64,000 nucleotides of DNA from CAIKMD01 sp035552195. GTDB lineage: Bacteria > Pseudomonadota > Alphaproteobacteria > ATCC43930 > CGMCC-115725. Within the stretch, counting starts at the first letter, position 1, and each line of letters starts with the position of its first letter. The stretch covers positions 1 to 64,000 of the forward strand of contig DASZLU010000057.1 of NCBI GenBank assembly GCA_035552195.1. The letters run 5' to 3'. Under the pieces are notes generated by a model, which saw only the letters and a program-made list of their open reading frames with translations, was not told where the DNA came from and did no database searches. Positions 1 through 7,931 of the stretch are shown one piece after another. The position numbers and the translations under genes are program-made.

Positions 1-1
1 T

Positions 2-232
2 GTGGTCATCACCAGCATCGCCGACAACAGCCCGCTGGCCGATCTCGGCCTGCAACGCGGCGACGTGATCGAATCGGTCAATCAAAAGTCGGTGAATTCG
101 CCTAGCGAAGTCGCCACCGCCCTCAACGACGCGAAGAGCACGAAGGGCGATCAGAACGTGCTGATCCTGCTCAACCGCAACGGCGTCAATCAATACGTCG
201 CCTTGTCGCTGAGCAATCAAAGCAACGGCTGA
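2..232 (+). CDS. DegP/HtrA-family serine protease, C-terminal PDZ fragment
   Basis: The window opens inside this gene, so only the last 76 codons are present. The visible part is one PDZ domain: an ADNSPLADLGLQRGD ligand-loop motif, then an alternating strand/helix pattern ending in ALSLSNQSNG. This is how the second PDZ of periplasmic DegP/DegQ proteases ends. The protease domain must lie upstream, outside the window. A strong hairpin follows the stop, and a response regulator gene starts 64 bases downstream on the same strand. Envelope protease next to two-component regulator is a common arrangement. The exact family member (DegP, DegQ or DegS-like) cannot be decided from this piece. Confidence 0.8.
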   Translation: MVITSIADNSPLADLGLQRGDVIESVNQKSVNSPSEVATALNDAKSTKGDQNVLILLNRNGVNQYVALSLSNQSNG

Positions 233-243
233 CGTGAATGAGG

Positions 244-269
244 GAGAGGCCGGCATCGTCCGGCCTCTC
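244..269 (+). terminator. Hairpin terminator after the DegP-like gene
   Basis: A perfect 10-bp stem (GAGAGGCCGG at 244-253, its complement at 260-269) encloses a 6-base loop and is followed by a pyrimidine-rich run. It lies between the protease stop and the regulator start, so it probably separates the two transcripts or attenuates readthrough. Confidence 0.7.
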
Positions 270-296
270 TTCGCTTCCTCTTGTTGAGTCGATCCT

Positions 297-959
297 ATGC
301 ATATCCTGGTTATCGAAGACGATAGCGAGGCCGCCGCCTACCTGGTCAAAGGGTTGACGGAGAGCGGTCATCGCGTCGATCTCGCCGAGCACGGCCGCAC
401 CGGGCTCGACATCGCCCGGCGCGAGAATTTCGATGCGATGATCATCGATCGCATGCTGCCGGGCCTCGACGGGCTGTCGATCATCGCCGCGTTGCGCGCC
501 GCCAAGAATCAGACGCCCGTGCTGGTGCTGAGCGCCCTCGGCGATGTCGAGGAGCGCGTCAAAGGCCTGCGCTCCGGCTGCGACGATTATCTCAGCAAGC
601 CTTTCGCTTTTTCCGAATTGCTGGCGCGGCTCGAAGCATTGACGCGCCGCGCGAGCGCCGAGACCAAGCTGCAGGTCGGCGATCTTGAGATGGATCTGCT
701 GGCCCGCACCGTGACGCGCGCCGAGCAGCCGATCGAGCTCCTGCCGCGCGAATTCCGTCTGCTCGAATATCTCATGCGCCACGCCGGACACATCGTCACG
801 CGCACGATGCTGCTGGAAAAAGTCTGGGATCATCACTTCGATCCGCAGACCAACGTGATCGACGTGCATGTGAGCCGTTTACGGCAGAAGATCGATAAGG
901 GCTTCGACCGGCCATTGCTGCAAACCGTGCGCGGGTCAGGCTACACGCTGAAAGCCTAA
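297..959 (+). CDS. OmpR/PhoB-family response regulator
   Basis: This 220-residue protein has a receiver domain (about residues 1-115) and a C-terminal winged-helix DNA-binding domain (about 125-220). Receiver landmarks are all visible: acidic E7-D8-D9, phospho-acceptor D51 in IIDRMLPG, and K101 in YLSKPF. The C-terminal part carries the typical LLPREFRLLEYLM, VTRTMLLEKVWD and DVHVSRLRQKI stretches. The protein is therefore expected to be phosphorylated by a sensor kinase and to bind promoter DNA as a dimer. The cognate kinase gene usually follows directly; here accA on the opposite strand follows instead, so the regulator looks orphaned. Its position after a DegP-like protease suggests envelope-stress control, which is inference. 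Confidence 0.92.
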   Translation: MHILVIEDDSEAAAYLVKGLTESGHRVDLAEHGRTGLDIARRENFDAMIIDRMLPGLDGLSIIAALRAAKNQTPVLVLSALGDVEERVKGLRSGCDDYLSKPFAFSELLARLEALTRRASAETKLQVGDLEMDLLARTVTRAEQPIELLPREFRLLEYLMRHAGHIVTRTMLLEKVWDHHFDPQTNVIDVHVSRLRQKIDKGFDRPLLQTVRGSGYTLKA

Positions 960-973
960 ACGCGCTCGAGGCA

Positions 974-1022
974 GCGCTGCCCATCGCGGCCGCATGTGCG
1001 GCTATGCCGCGCTGCCCATCGC
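974..1022. repeat. 14-bp direct repeat at the 3' end of accA
   Basis: GCGCTGCCCATCGC occurs at 974-987 and again at 1009-1022. The second copy encodes the last residues of AccA (AMGSA, read on the minus strand). The first lies just past the stop codon, so the sequence looks like a short duplication of the accA end. A small palindrome (GCCGCA-TG-TGCGGC, 989-1002) sits between the copies and may act as a weak bidirectional terminator between the convergent genes. Confidence 0.6.
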
Positions 1023-1955
1023 CAAGAACTTCTCGCGCCGCTGTTTGCGCAGGGCGGCACCGTCGAGCGCGAGCAGCGGCGTCAGCGCCGCCTCGATCGC
1101 ATTGCCGACGGCATCGATCGCGGCCGTCTTATCGCGATGCGCGCCGCCCAGCGGCTCAGCAACGATCTGATCGATAATGCCGAGCTTTATGAGATCTTGC
1201 GCCGTGAGCTTCAACGCCTCGGCCGCGTCCTGCGCGTTGCCAGCGCTGCGCCAGAGGATTGAAGCGCAGCCTTCCGGCGAGATCACCGAATAGACAGAGT
1301 GTTCCAGCATCAGCACCTTGTTGCCGGCGGCGATGGCGATTGCGCCGCCCGAACCGCCTTCGCCGATCACCGTCGCGACCATCGGCACTTCGATTTTCAG
1401 ACAGGCCTCGATCGAGCGCGCGATGGCTTCGGCTTGGCCGCGCTCTTCCGCTTCGATGCCGGGATAGGCGCCGGCCGTATCGACAAAGCTTACCACCGGC
1501 AGGCCGAAGCGCTGCGCGAGCTGCATCAGCCGGATCGCCTTGCGATAGCCCTCGGGCTTCGCCATGCCGAAATTATGCCTGACACGCGCCTCGGTGTCGG
1601 CGCCCTTCTCATGCGCCAACACAACGACCGCGCGGCCACGGAAGCGGCCAAGCCCGCCGATGATCGCGCGATCCTCGGCAAAAGAGCGATCGCCCGCGAG
1701 CGGCGTGAATTCGGTGATCAGGCCGGCGATGTAATCGCTGCCATGCGGCCGTTCGGGATGGCGCGCGAGCTGGACCTTCTGCCATGGCGAAAGCTTGGCA
1801 TAAGTCTGCCGCAGCAGCCGATCGACCTTGCTCTCGAGCCGCTCGACCTCATCAGCAATATTGAGATCGCCGCCATCGGCGAGATGGCGCAACTCTTCAA
1901 TCTTGCCTTCAAGCTCGGCGAGCGGCTTCTCGAATTCGAGAAAGTGTCGCATCAC
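1002..1955 (-). CDS. accA: Acetyl-CoA carboxylase carboxyltransferase subunit alpha
   Basis: The alpha subunit of the carboxyltransferase half of acetyl-CoA carboxylase works with AccD to move carboxyl from carboxybiotin to acetyl-CoA, the first committed step of fatty acid synthesis in the cytoplasm. The 317-residue length is normal for the family. Visible signatures are the N-terminal helical LEFEKPLAELEGKI segment, FVDTAGAYPG (about 157-166), the oxyanion motif GEGGSGGA (about 198-205) and the VISPEGCASILW stretch. It lies 59 bases downstream of xerD on the same strand, an arrangement common in alphaproteobacteria. Two adjacent ATG codons are possible starts. The 3' end carries a short duplication. 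Confidence 0.97.
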   Translation of the reverse strand: MMRHFLEFEKPLAELEGKIEELRHLADGGDLNIADEVERLESKVDRLLRQTYAKLSPWQKVQLARHPERPHGSDYIAGLITEFTPLAGDRSFAEDRAIIGGLGRFRGRAVVVLAHEKGADTEARVRHNFGMAKPEGYRKAIRLMQLAQRFGLPVVSFVDTAGAYPGIEAEERGQAEAIARSIEACLKIEVPMVATVIGEGGSGGAIAIAAGNKVLMLEHSVYSVISPEGCASILWRSAGNAQDAAEALKLTAQDLIKLGIIDQIVAEPLGGAHRDKTAAIDAVGNAIEAALTPLLALDGAALRKQRREKFLAMGSAA

Positions 1956-2014
1956 CCGCCTGACCTAGCATAAGCCTCGGCAAGACGCTACCCCAGCGCG
2001 GGGCACAACCGCGC

Positions 2015-3004
2015 TCAGCGCCCGGTCTTATGCGCGCCTTCGCGCGCGGAGGACTTTTTGCGGGCGAGCGGGTGGCGTTCGGCAACGAGACGTTGCAGCC
2101 GGGCGCTCTGCACATGCGTATAAATCTGCGTCGTCGCGATATCGGCATGGCCGAGCATCTCTTGCACGCTGCGCAGATCGGCACCGCGATCGACAAGATG
2201 GCTCGCGAAGGCATGGCGCAGCACATGTGGAGAGAGCCGCGCCGGATCGAGCCCCACTTCGAGTGCCAATTCCTTGAGCAACTGACCGCAGCGCCGCCGC
2301 GTGAGAAAGCCGTCGCTGCCGCGCGAGGGAAAAAGGAAGCGCGATGGTTTGCCCTCGCGCAGAAAACGCGAGCGCTGTTCGAGATAAGCAGCCAGCGCCG
2401 CACGCGCCGGCTCGCCGAGCGGTACCAGCCGCTCTTTATCGCCCTTGCCGCGAACGACGACATAAGGCCGATCGCTTTTCGCCGCCGCGAGCGGCAGCGC
2501 GACGAGTTCCGAGACGCGCAACCCGGCGCCGTAAAGCAATTCGAGAATACAGACGAGCCGCACGCCTTCGGGCCCATCGCGCAATTGCGCCGCCGCGATC
2601 AGCGACGCGACTTCATCTTCCTCGAGATGCTTCGGCAAAACGCGCGGCAGGCGCGGGCCATCGATCGGCTGCGTCGGATCATCGCTGCGCACATTGTCGG
2701 TAACGAGAAAGCGGAAGAATTGCCGGAAAGCCGAGAGCCGGCGCGCCGCCGTGCGTGCGCCCGTGCCGGCGCGCGCCAGCTTCGCGAGATAGCGCCGCAG
2801 ATCATCGCTCTGCGCGCCGGCGACATCGCCGTCGAGAAATCCCGCGAGATCGTCGAGATCGTTGCGATAAGCCTCGATGGTGAGACGCGCCGCGCCACGC
2901 TCGGCCGCGAGCATCTCGAGAAATGCTTCGACATGCCGCGAAGCGGGGACGGCGGCGCGCGCTTTCTTGCGCCCGTCTTTCTTATGGGATTCAGATGCCG
3001 GCAT
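2015..3004 (-). CDS. xerD: Tyrosine recombinase XerD
   Basis: Site-specific recombinase that, with XerC, resolves chromosome dimers at dif under FtsK control. The chosen ATG gives 329 residues. An upstream ATG in frame exists, but it would overlap the preceding gene by about 60 bases, whereas this one overlaps by 14. Residues 20-105 form the SAM-like core-binding domain. The catalytic domain shows R163 (GAGLRVSELVAL), K187/K190, H260-x-x-R263 (SPHVLRH), H286 (LGHADI) and nucleophile Y295 (TQIYTHV), the complete active site. Genes upstream (2991-4872) and accA downstream are on the same strand and closely spaced. Confidence 0.95.
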   Translation of the reverse strand: MPASESHKKDGRKKARAAVPASRHVEAFLEMLAAERGAARLTIEAYRNDLDDLAGFLDGDVAGAQSDDLRRYLAKLARAGTGARTAARRLSAFRQFFRFLVTDNVRSDDPTQPIDGPRLPRVLPKHLEEDEVASLIAAAQLRDGPEGVRLVCILELLYGAGLRVSELVALPLAAAKSDRPYVVVRGKGDKERLVPLGEPARAALAAYLEQRSRFLREGKPSRFLFPSRGSDGFLTRRRCGQLLKELALEVGLDPARLSPHVLRHAFASHLVDRGADLRSVQEMLGHADIATTQIYTHVQSARLQRLVAERHPLARKKSSAREGAHKTGR

Positions 3005-4751
3005 CGAGCGCGGCCTCGACCGCAAGCGCACGCGCATCGCTATCGAGCCCAACAGCCTGCAGCGCGGCGATCGCTTGCGCCAGCACGACCGGCTCGGTCG
3101 AGAGATGATCGCCGGCCGAGGCCAGCAAAATCGTCGTCAGCACGGTCTCGCCGAGACGGCCGGCCTTCGCTGCTTGCTGCTGATCGAGCCAGAGCGCGCC
3201 GTTCGGCACGACGCCGGCATGCGCCGCGCGAAGCTGCGCCGCGAGGTCGACGCCGTTCAGCCGCATGCTGAGCGTTGAAGCGAGCGTGACAAGCAGATCG
3301 GTCTGGCGCGCCGCGGCCCCGGCATCGAGCGCCTGCAGCGCGGCGATCGCATCGGCGAGCGAGACGGCATCGTTGCTGCCGAGCTGCGCGAAATCGGCGA
3401 TGACACGCAGCTCCGGCCGATCGGCCAGCTCCACCCAGGGCGCGGCACGGTCATAAGCGCCGGCGGCAAGCAGCACGCGCACCGCGTCGGGCGCGAAGCT
3501 TTGCAGATCGGGTAAGGGTTGCAGCTCGGTCACCAGCGGCGCCAGCAGCCGCGCCATCGGAACGAAAGCGCCGCGGCGGCGAGCATCGGCGATGAGCGGC
3601 GCGAGCGCCGCGACGCGCAGCGCCCCCGGCTCGTTCGTGCGGGCGAGGTTATAGAGGATCGCGCGGCTGCGCGGATCGTCGGGGAGCCTGCCGCTCTTCA
3701 AGAGCGCGCCTTGCTCGTCGGGCTTGAATTCGACGGCACTGTAGATCAGTCCCAGCCCGGCCGGCGGCAGCGCGCCCAGCGCTTCGGCTTTCTCCCCGGC
3801 CGCGAGACGCGCCGCGACCGGTTCTTTATCGCTCGTCGCCCATACCGCGAGCGCGCCCGGTCCCGCATTCGCTAGCGCGTCGGGCGGCAGCGGCAATTTC
3901 GCCGCGGCCAGAAGCATCGCGCGGAAGGGCGATGGATCGGGAAATTTGTCGAGCTTGCCGCGATGGCCGAGGATCGCGTTGATCACGGTCTCGAAAACCG
4001 GATCGCGATCGGTTTTTTGATCGCGCATCGCGCTGAGGCCAAGACTCGCCTGATCGTAAGCGCCGGCGATCGCCTGGCAGCCGATCAGCGCTTCGTTCCA
4101 CCACGGCGTGCTATAGCGGCGCACGCGCTCGTTCACCGCACCGCATGCGCCACCGACATCGCCGGCGACGACACGCAGCTCGACCGTATCGCGATCGAAC
4201 GCCTCGCTCACATTCGTCTGGGGCAGCGCCGTGACCAGCGCCGCGCCATCGCCATAGCCGAAAGCGAGCACGCGGTCGACGCGGCGGTCGATCAAGCTGG
4301 GCCCGTTGGCAGGATCCTCGCCGCGCGGCGCGGCCGCATCGCTGAGCAGCAGCCGGCGTGTCAGCTCTTGCAGCACCGGCGAGCTCGTCGGCTGCAGCAG
4401 CGGCAAGACCGTGGCGACAAACCGGCGCGGCGTGGTCGACCACATGTCATGCGAGAAAGCGCGATCCGCGGCGCCGAGCGTGCCGGTCCAGGACGGATCG
4501 ACCGGCGCCAGCGTCTCGGTCTGGATACCGTTCTCGCCGGCCGGCGGCGCGGTCTCGAGCGGCGGCGACGGATTCGCATCCGGTCCGACGGTGGTGTTCG
4601 ACGGCGGATACAACGGAATCGGCACGCCCGATTGAGCGAAGGCCGATCCTGCACAGAATGAAATGGGAGACAGCGCTGCTGCCCCCACAATCAGCCCCCG
4701 GCCGATCAGCAGAAAGGCGATCGAGCTCCGCTTAGCGCGGAAAGCGCGCAT
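2991..4751 (-). CDS. Secreted protein of unknown function
   Basis: This 586-residue protein begins with a cleavable-looking signal peptide (basic MRAFRAKRSS, a hydrophobic core to about residue 37, probable cut after AFA at 39). A short proline-rich linker (about 44-75) follows. The rest is alanine- and leucine-rich and predicted helical, like a solenoid of degenerate helical repeats. No enzymatic motif is recognisable. It sits between a 46-residue membrane protein and xerD, overlapping both, so the three genes look co-transcribed and divergent from aroK. A periplasmic or envelope-attached location is likely. I do not recognise the family well enough to assign a role. Confidence 0.8.
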   Translation of the reverse strand: MRAFRAKRSSIAFLLIGRGLIVGAAALSPISFCAGSAFAQSGVPIPLYPPSNTTVGPDANPSPPLETAPPAGENGIQTETLAPVDPSWTGTLGAADRAFSHDMWSTTPRRFVATVLPLLQPTSSPVLQELTRRLLLSDAAAPRGEDPANGPSLIDRRVDRVLAFGYGDGAALVTALPQTNVSEAFDRDTVELRVVAGDVGGACGAVNERVRRYSTPWWNEALIGCQAIAGAYDQASLGLSAMRDQKTDRDPVFETVINAILGHRGKLDKFPDPSPFRAMLLAAAKLPLPPDALANAGPGALAVWATSDKEPVAARLAAGEKAEALGALPPAGLGLIYSAVEFKPDEQGALLKSGRLPDDPRSRAILYNLARTNEPGALRVAALAPLIADARRRGAFVPMARLLAPLVTELQPLPDLQSFAPDAVRVLLAAGAYDRAAPWVELADRPELRVIADFAQLGSNDAVSLADAIAALQALDAGAAARQTDLLVTLASTLSMRLNGVDLAAQLRAAHAGVVPNGALWLDQQQAAKAGRLGETVLTTILLASAGDHLSTEPVVLAQAIAALQAVGLDSDARALAVEAALDAGI

Positions 4752-4872
4752 CCGGAATCACCTTTTCGACATGCGTCGTGGGCGCCGGGATGTTCCAGAA
4801 CATGAGAAATACCGTGCCACCGACCAGAACAACGACAACCAGCGCCACGATGATCAAGAGGAAACGACCCAT
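4732..4872 (-). CDS. 46-residue single-pass membrane protein
   Basis: A short open frame starts at ATG 4872 and stops at TAA 4732, overlapping the start of the 586-residue secreted protein by 20 bases. The protein opens with MGRF, runs through an unbroken hydrophobic segment (about residues 5-25, rich in I, L and V), and ends in a polar tail containing PAPTTHVEKVIPDARFPR. This is a classic small inner-membrane protein with its tail on one side. The overlap with the next gene, the promoter-like gap to the divergent aroK and the clean topology argue that it is real. Function unknown; it may assist the secreted protein encoded after it. Confidence 0.7.
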   Translation of the reverse strand: MGRFLLIIVALVVVVLVGGTVFLMFWNIPAPTTHVEKVIPDARFPR

Positions 4873-5024
4873 TTTTATTGTGCCCGGAACGTGGTGACGG
4901 GGAAGCGCGATTCGCGAAGCATCCTGGCGATATGCTAGGCTGCATCCATGAGGAATTTGGCAACAGTTTATCGGCGCATGTCGCGCGTTTCAACGACGGC
5001 TCGACCGAATGGAGCCTCGCAACA

Positions 5025-5591
5025 ATGACGCATGCCCTGCCCTGGCAGACGCCAAAGACGATCGCATTGGTCGGTCTGATGGGTGCCGGCAAGTCGAGCA
5101 TCGGCCGGCGACTCGGGCAGGCGCTGGGCCTGCCCTTCGTCGACGCCGATTCGGAGATCGAGGCGGCTGCCGGCGCGAGCATCGAGGAGATTTTCGCGCG
5201 CGACGGCGAAGCCGTATTTCGTGGTGGCGAGCGGCGGGTGATCAGCCGGCTGCTCGACGGCTCGGCGCAGGTGCTGGCAACCGGCGGCGGCGCCTTCATG
5301 GATCCAATCACGCGCGGATTGATCCGCGAACGGGCGATCTCGGTCTGGCTGCGCGCCGATCTCGAGACGCTGCTGGTCCGCGTCGGCCGCCGCAACAACC
5401 GGCCTCTGCTGAAAACCGGCGATCCGCGCGCCGTGCTGACGCGCCTCATCGACGAGCGCTATCCGGTTTACGCCGAGGCCGACATCACCATCGACACCGT
5501 CGACGGACCGCCGGAGGCGACGCTGGGCAAGGTGATCGCCGCGCTCGATCGTTTTCTTGCTGTCCCTGTTCACGTTGAGGCCGGTCCATGA
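5025..5591 (+). CDS. aroK: Shikimate kinase
   Basis: Phosphorylates shikimate with ATP to shikimate 3-phosphate, step five of the aromatic amino acid pathway. The ATG at 5025 gives 188 residues. An earlier in-frame start would add 49 non-conserved residues. Visible motifs are the P-loop GLMGAGKS (17-24), the D40-A-D42 magnesium/shikimate motif, FRGGERRVI with substrate-binding arginine, the ATGGGA shikimate-binding glycines and the RNNRPLL lid region. The last codon overlaps the start of aroB by four bases (ATGA), indicating translational coupling, as is usual for this pair. Confidence 0.96.
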   Translation: MTHALPWQTPKTIALVGLMGAGKSSIGRRLGQALGLPFVDADSEIEAAAGASIEEIFARDGEAVFRGGERRVISRLLDGSAQVLATGGGAFMDPITRGLIRERAISVWLRADLETLLVRVGRRNNRPLLKTGDPRAVLTRLIDERYPVYAEADITIDTVDGPPEATLGKVIAALDRFLAVPVHVEAGP

Positions 5592-6721
5592 GCCAACGCG
5601 ACACACTCCGCGTCGAACTCGGCGATCGCAGCTACGACATCGTCATCGGCGCCGGGCTTCTCGGCGATGCCGGCGCGCTCATCGCTCCCGTGGTTCGGCA
5701 GAAACGCGCGATCATCGTCACCGATGAGAATGTGGCGAAGCTCCACCTCAAAGCGTTGGAGGCAGGGCTCGACAAAGCCGGCATCGCGCACCACGCGATC
5801 GTCCTGCCACCGGGCGAAGCGACCAAGGACTTCGCACATTTTGCGAAGCTCTGCGAAGACGTGTTGGCGCTCGGCATCGAGCGCGGCACGCCATTGATCG
5901 CGCTCGGCGGCGGCGTCATCGGCGATATCACCGGTTTTGCCGCCGCGACCTTGCTGCGCGGCCTCGATTACGTGCAAGTGCCGACGACATTGCTATCGCA
6001 GGTCGACAGCTCGGTCGGCGGCAAGACCGCGATCGACAGCAAGCACGGCAAGAACCTGATCGGTGCGTTTTATCAGCCGGTGCTGGTGCTCGCCGATATC
6101 GAGACACTCTCGACCCTGCCGCCGCGCGAATTGCTCGCCGGCTATGCCGAGGTAGTGAAATACGGCTTTATCCGCGACCGCGAATTCTTCGAGTGGCTCG
6201 AACAGGCGGGACCCCGGCTCGTTGCCGGCGATATCGACGCACGGCGCCAGGCAGTGCTGAAAAGCTGCGCGGCCAAAGCTGCGGTCGTCGAGATCGACGA
6301 GCATGAGACCGGCGACCGTCAACTGCTCAACTTCGGCCATACCTTCGGTCATGCGCTCGAAGCCGAGACCGGTTTCGGCGATGCGCTGTTGCATGGCGAG
6401 GCGGTGGCGCTGGGCATGCGGCTGGCTTTCGCCCTCTCCGCCGAACTCGGCCTCTGCCCGCCCGCAGCGGTCGAGCGCGTGCGCCGGCATTACGAAACGG
6501 TCGGCCTGCCGATTGACATCAGCCAGATCGGCAATGGCCGCCGCTTCACCCCGGCCGCGCTGCTGCAGCATATGGGTAAGGACAAGAAAGTGCGGGATGG
6601 CCGCATCACGCTGATCCTGGCGCGCGACATCGGCGACGCCTTCATCTCGCGCCAGGTTGCCCGCACCACGCTCGAAGTCTTCCTCGCCGCGGAGACCGCC
6701 GCCATGACGGCAACCGCTTAA
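5588..6721 (+). CDS. aroB: 3-Dehydroquinate synthase
   Basis: Converts DAHP to 3-dehydroquinate, the second shikimate-pathway step, using NAD and a divalent metal. The 377-residue length fits the family. Motifs are the NAD-binding ALGGGVIGDITGF (about 105-117), VPTTLLSQVDSSVGGKTAID (about 131-150), and metal-ligand regions AGYAEVVKYG, NFGHTFGHALE and LLHGEAVALGM (about 184-277). It is translationally coupled to aroK through an ATGA overlap. The DUF2889 gene follows 31 bases later on the same strand. Confidence 0.97.
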   Translation: MSQRDTLRVELGDRSYDIVIGAGLLGDAGALIAPVVRQKRAIIVTDENVAKLHLKALEAGLDKAGIAHHAIVLPPGEATKDFAHFAKLCEDVLALGIERGTPLIALGGGVIGDITGFAAATLLRGLDYVQVPTTLLSQVDSSVGGKTAIDSKHGKNLIGAFYQPVLVLADIETLSTLPPRELLAGYAEVVKYGFIRDREFFEWLEQAGPRLVAGDIDARRQAVLKSCAAKAAVVEIDEHETGDRQLLNFGHTFGHALEAETGFGDALLHGEAVALGMRLAFALSAELGLCPPAAVERVRRHYETVGLPIDISQIGNGRRFTPAALLQHMGKDKKVRDGRITLILARDIGDAFISRQVARTTLEVFLAAETAAMTATA

Positions 6722-6752
6722 GCCCTCTCCCTTTTCCGAAAAGAGCCACGCC

Positions 6753-7319
6753 ATGCCGTTATCCGCCGCCACCCCGCGCGCGCCAATCCATGCGAGACGC
6801 ATCGAAATGCAGGGCTATCTGCGTCAGGACGGGCTTTGGGATATCGAAGGCCGCCTTACGGACGGCAAAAGCTATTCCTTCAAGAACGACTATCGTGGCG
6901 AGGTAAAGGTCGGCGACTTCATCCACGAGATGTGGCTGCGGCTCGTCGTCGACGATGGGCTGACCATCGTTGCGGTCGAAGCGGCGACGGATAACAGCCC
7001 GTTCGGCGTGTGCCCGGCGATCCTGCCCGAGTTCCAGAAGCTCGTCGGGTTGAAGATTGCCAAGGGCTTCAACGGCAAGGTCTTCGAACTTTTCGGCGGG
7101 GTGCATGGCTGCACCCATCATGTCGAGCTGATCGGCCGGCTGGCGACGGTCGCGTTCCAGACGATCTTCCCTTATCGCAACCGCATGAGCGACCGGACCG
7201 GCGAGCCGGTCCAGAGCAATCGCCGCATGCGCCTCCTCAACACCTGTCACGCTTTCGCCGAGACCGGCGAGCTGGCGCAGCGGATCTGGCCCGATCTCGC
7301 CGCGAAGACGAAATCCTAG
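6753..7319 (+). CDS. DUF2889 family protein
   Basis: This 188-residue cytoplasmic protein matches the pattern of the DUF2889 family: an early HARRIEMQGYLRQDGLWDIEG strand pair, the HEMWLRLVVD segment, conserved GVCPAI and GCTHHVELI stretches, and a C-terminal helix. The cysteine/histidine-rich GVHGCTHH could bind a metal, but no activity is established for the family. It follows aroB closely on the same strand. Its stop codon sits exactly at the left edge of an IS630-type transposase fragment, so the last few residues may have been altered by that event; the length still looks normal. Confidence 0.8.
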   Translation: MPLSAATPRAPIHARRIEMQGYLRQDGLWDIEGRLTDGKSYSFKNDYRGEVKVGDFIHEMWLRLVVDDGLTIVAVEAATDNSPFGVCPAILPEFQKLVGLKIAKGFNGKVFELFGGVHGCTHHVELIGRLATVAFQTIFPYRNRMSDRTGEPVQSNRRMRLLNTCHAFAETGELAQRIWPDLAAKTKS

Positions 7320-7908
7320 GCACGCGGCCGAACAGGATCGAGCGGACGTAGCACGCCGGCGAAAGCGCTGGCGGCAGTATCCGGGACGGCTTGATCCAAC
7401 GCGTCTCGTCTTCATCGACGAGACCTGGGTGAAGACCAATATGACCCGAACCCACGGGCGATGCGCGCGCGGCAAACGGCTCGTTGCCAAGGTGCCGCAC
7501 GGCCATACGCTGACCTTCCTCGCCGCCCTCCGCTCCGACCGCATCGATGCGCCTTGCGTCATCGATGGCCCGATCAACGGCCGCAGCTTCCTCGCCTATG
7601 TCGTGCAGTTCCTCATCCCGACCCTGAAGCCCGGCGACATCGTCATCATGGACAATCTCGGCAGCCACAAACGCCAGGCCATCCGCGCCGCTCTTACCGC
7701 CGTCGGCGCAAAGCTCTTCTTCCTCCCGCCGTACTCGCCCGACCTCAATCCCATCGAGCAGGTCTTCGCCAAGCTCAAGACCTTGCTGCGCAAAGCCGGC
7801 GAGCGATCCATCACCGCGACATGGCAGCGCGTCGGTGCACTCCTCGATCGCTTCACGCCACAGGAATGCGCTAACTATCTTGCCAACGCTGGCTATGCTT
7901 CACCGTGA
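7318..7908 (+). pseudogene. IS630-family transposase, 5'-truncated remnant
   Basis: The frame is open from about 7318 to the stop at 7908, but a plausible initiation codon (GTG 7429) lies inside the catalytic domain. The segment begins HAAEQDRADVARRR and continues LVFIDETW (first catalytic D), IVIMDNLGSHK (second D) and PYSPDLNPIEQ (catalytic E), so all three DDE residues remain. The whole N-terminal helix-turn-helix half is missing. Relative to the usual GHWKTLTFL motif, two residues are missing after PHGH. The left boundary coincides with the DUF2889 stop. The right end may be near ACGCTCTAG (7915-7923), where TA would be the target, but no matching left inverted repeat is present. Confidence 0.85.
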
Positions 7909-7931
7909 AACAATCACGCTCTAGCTGAAGC

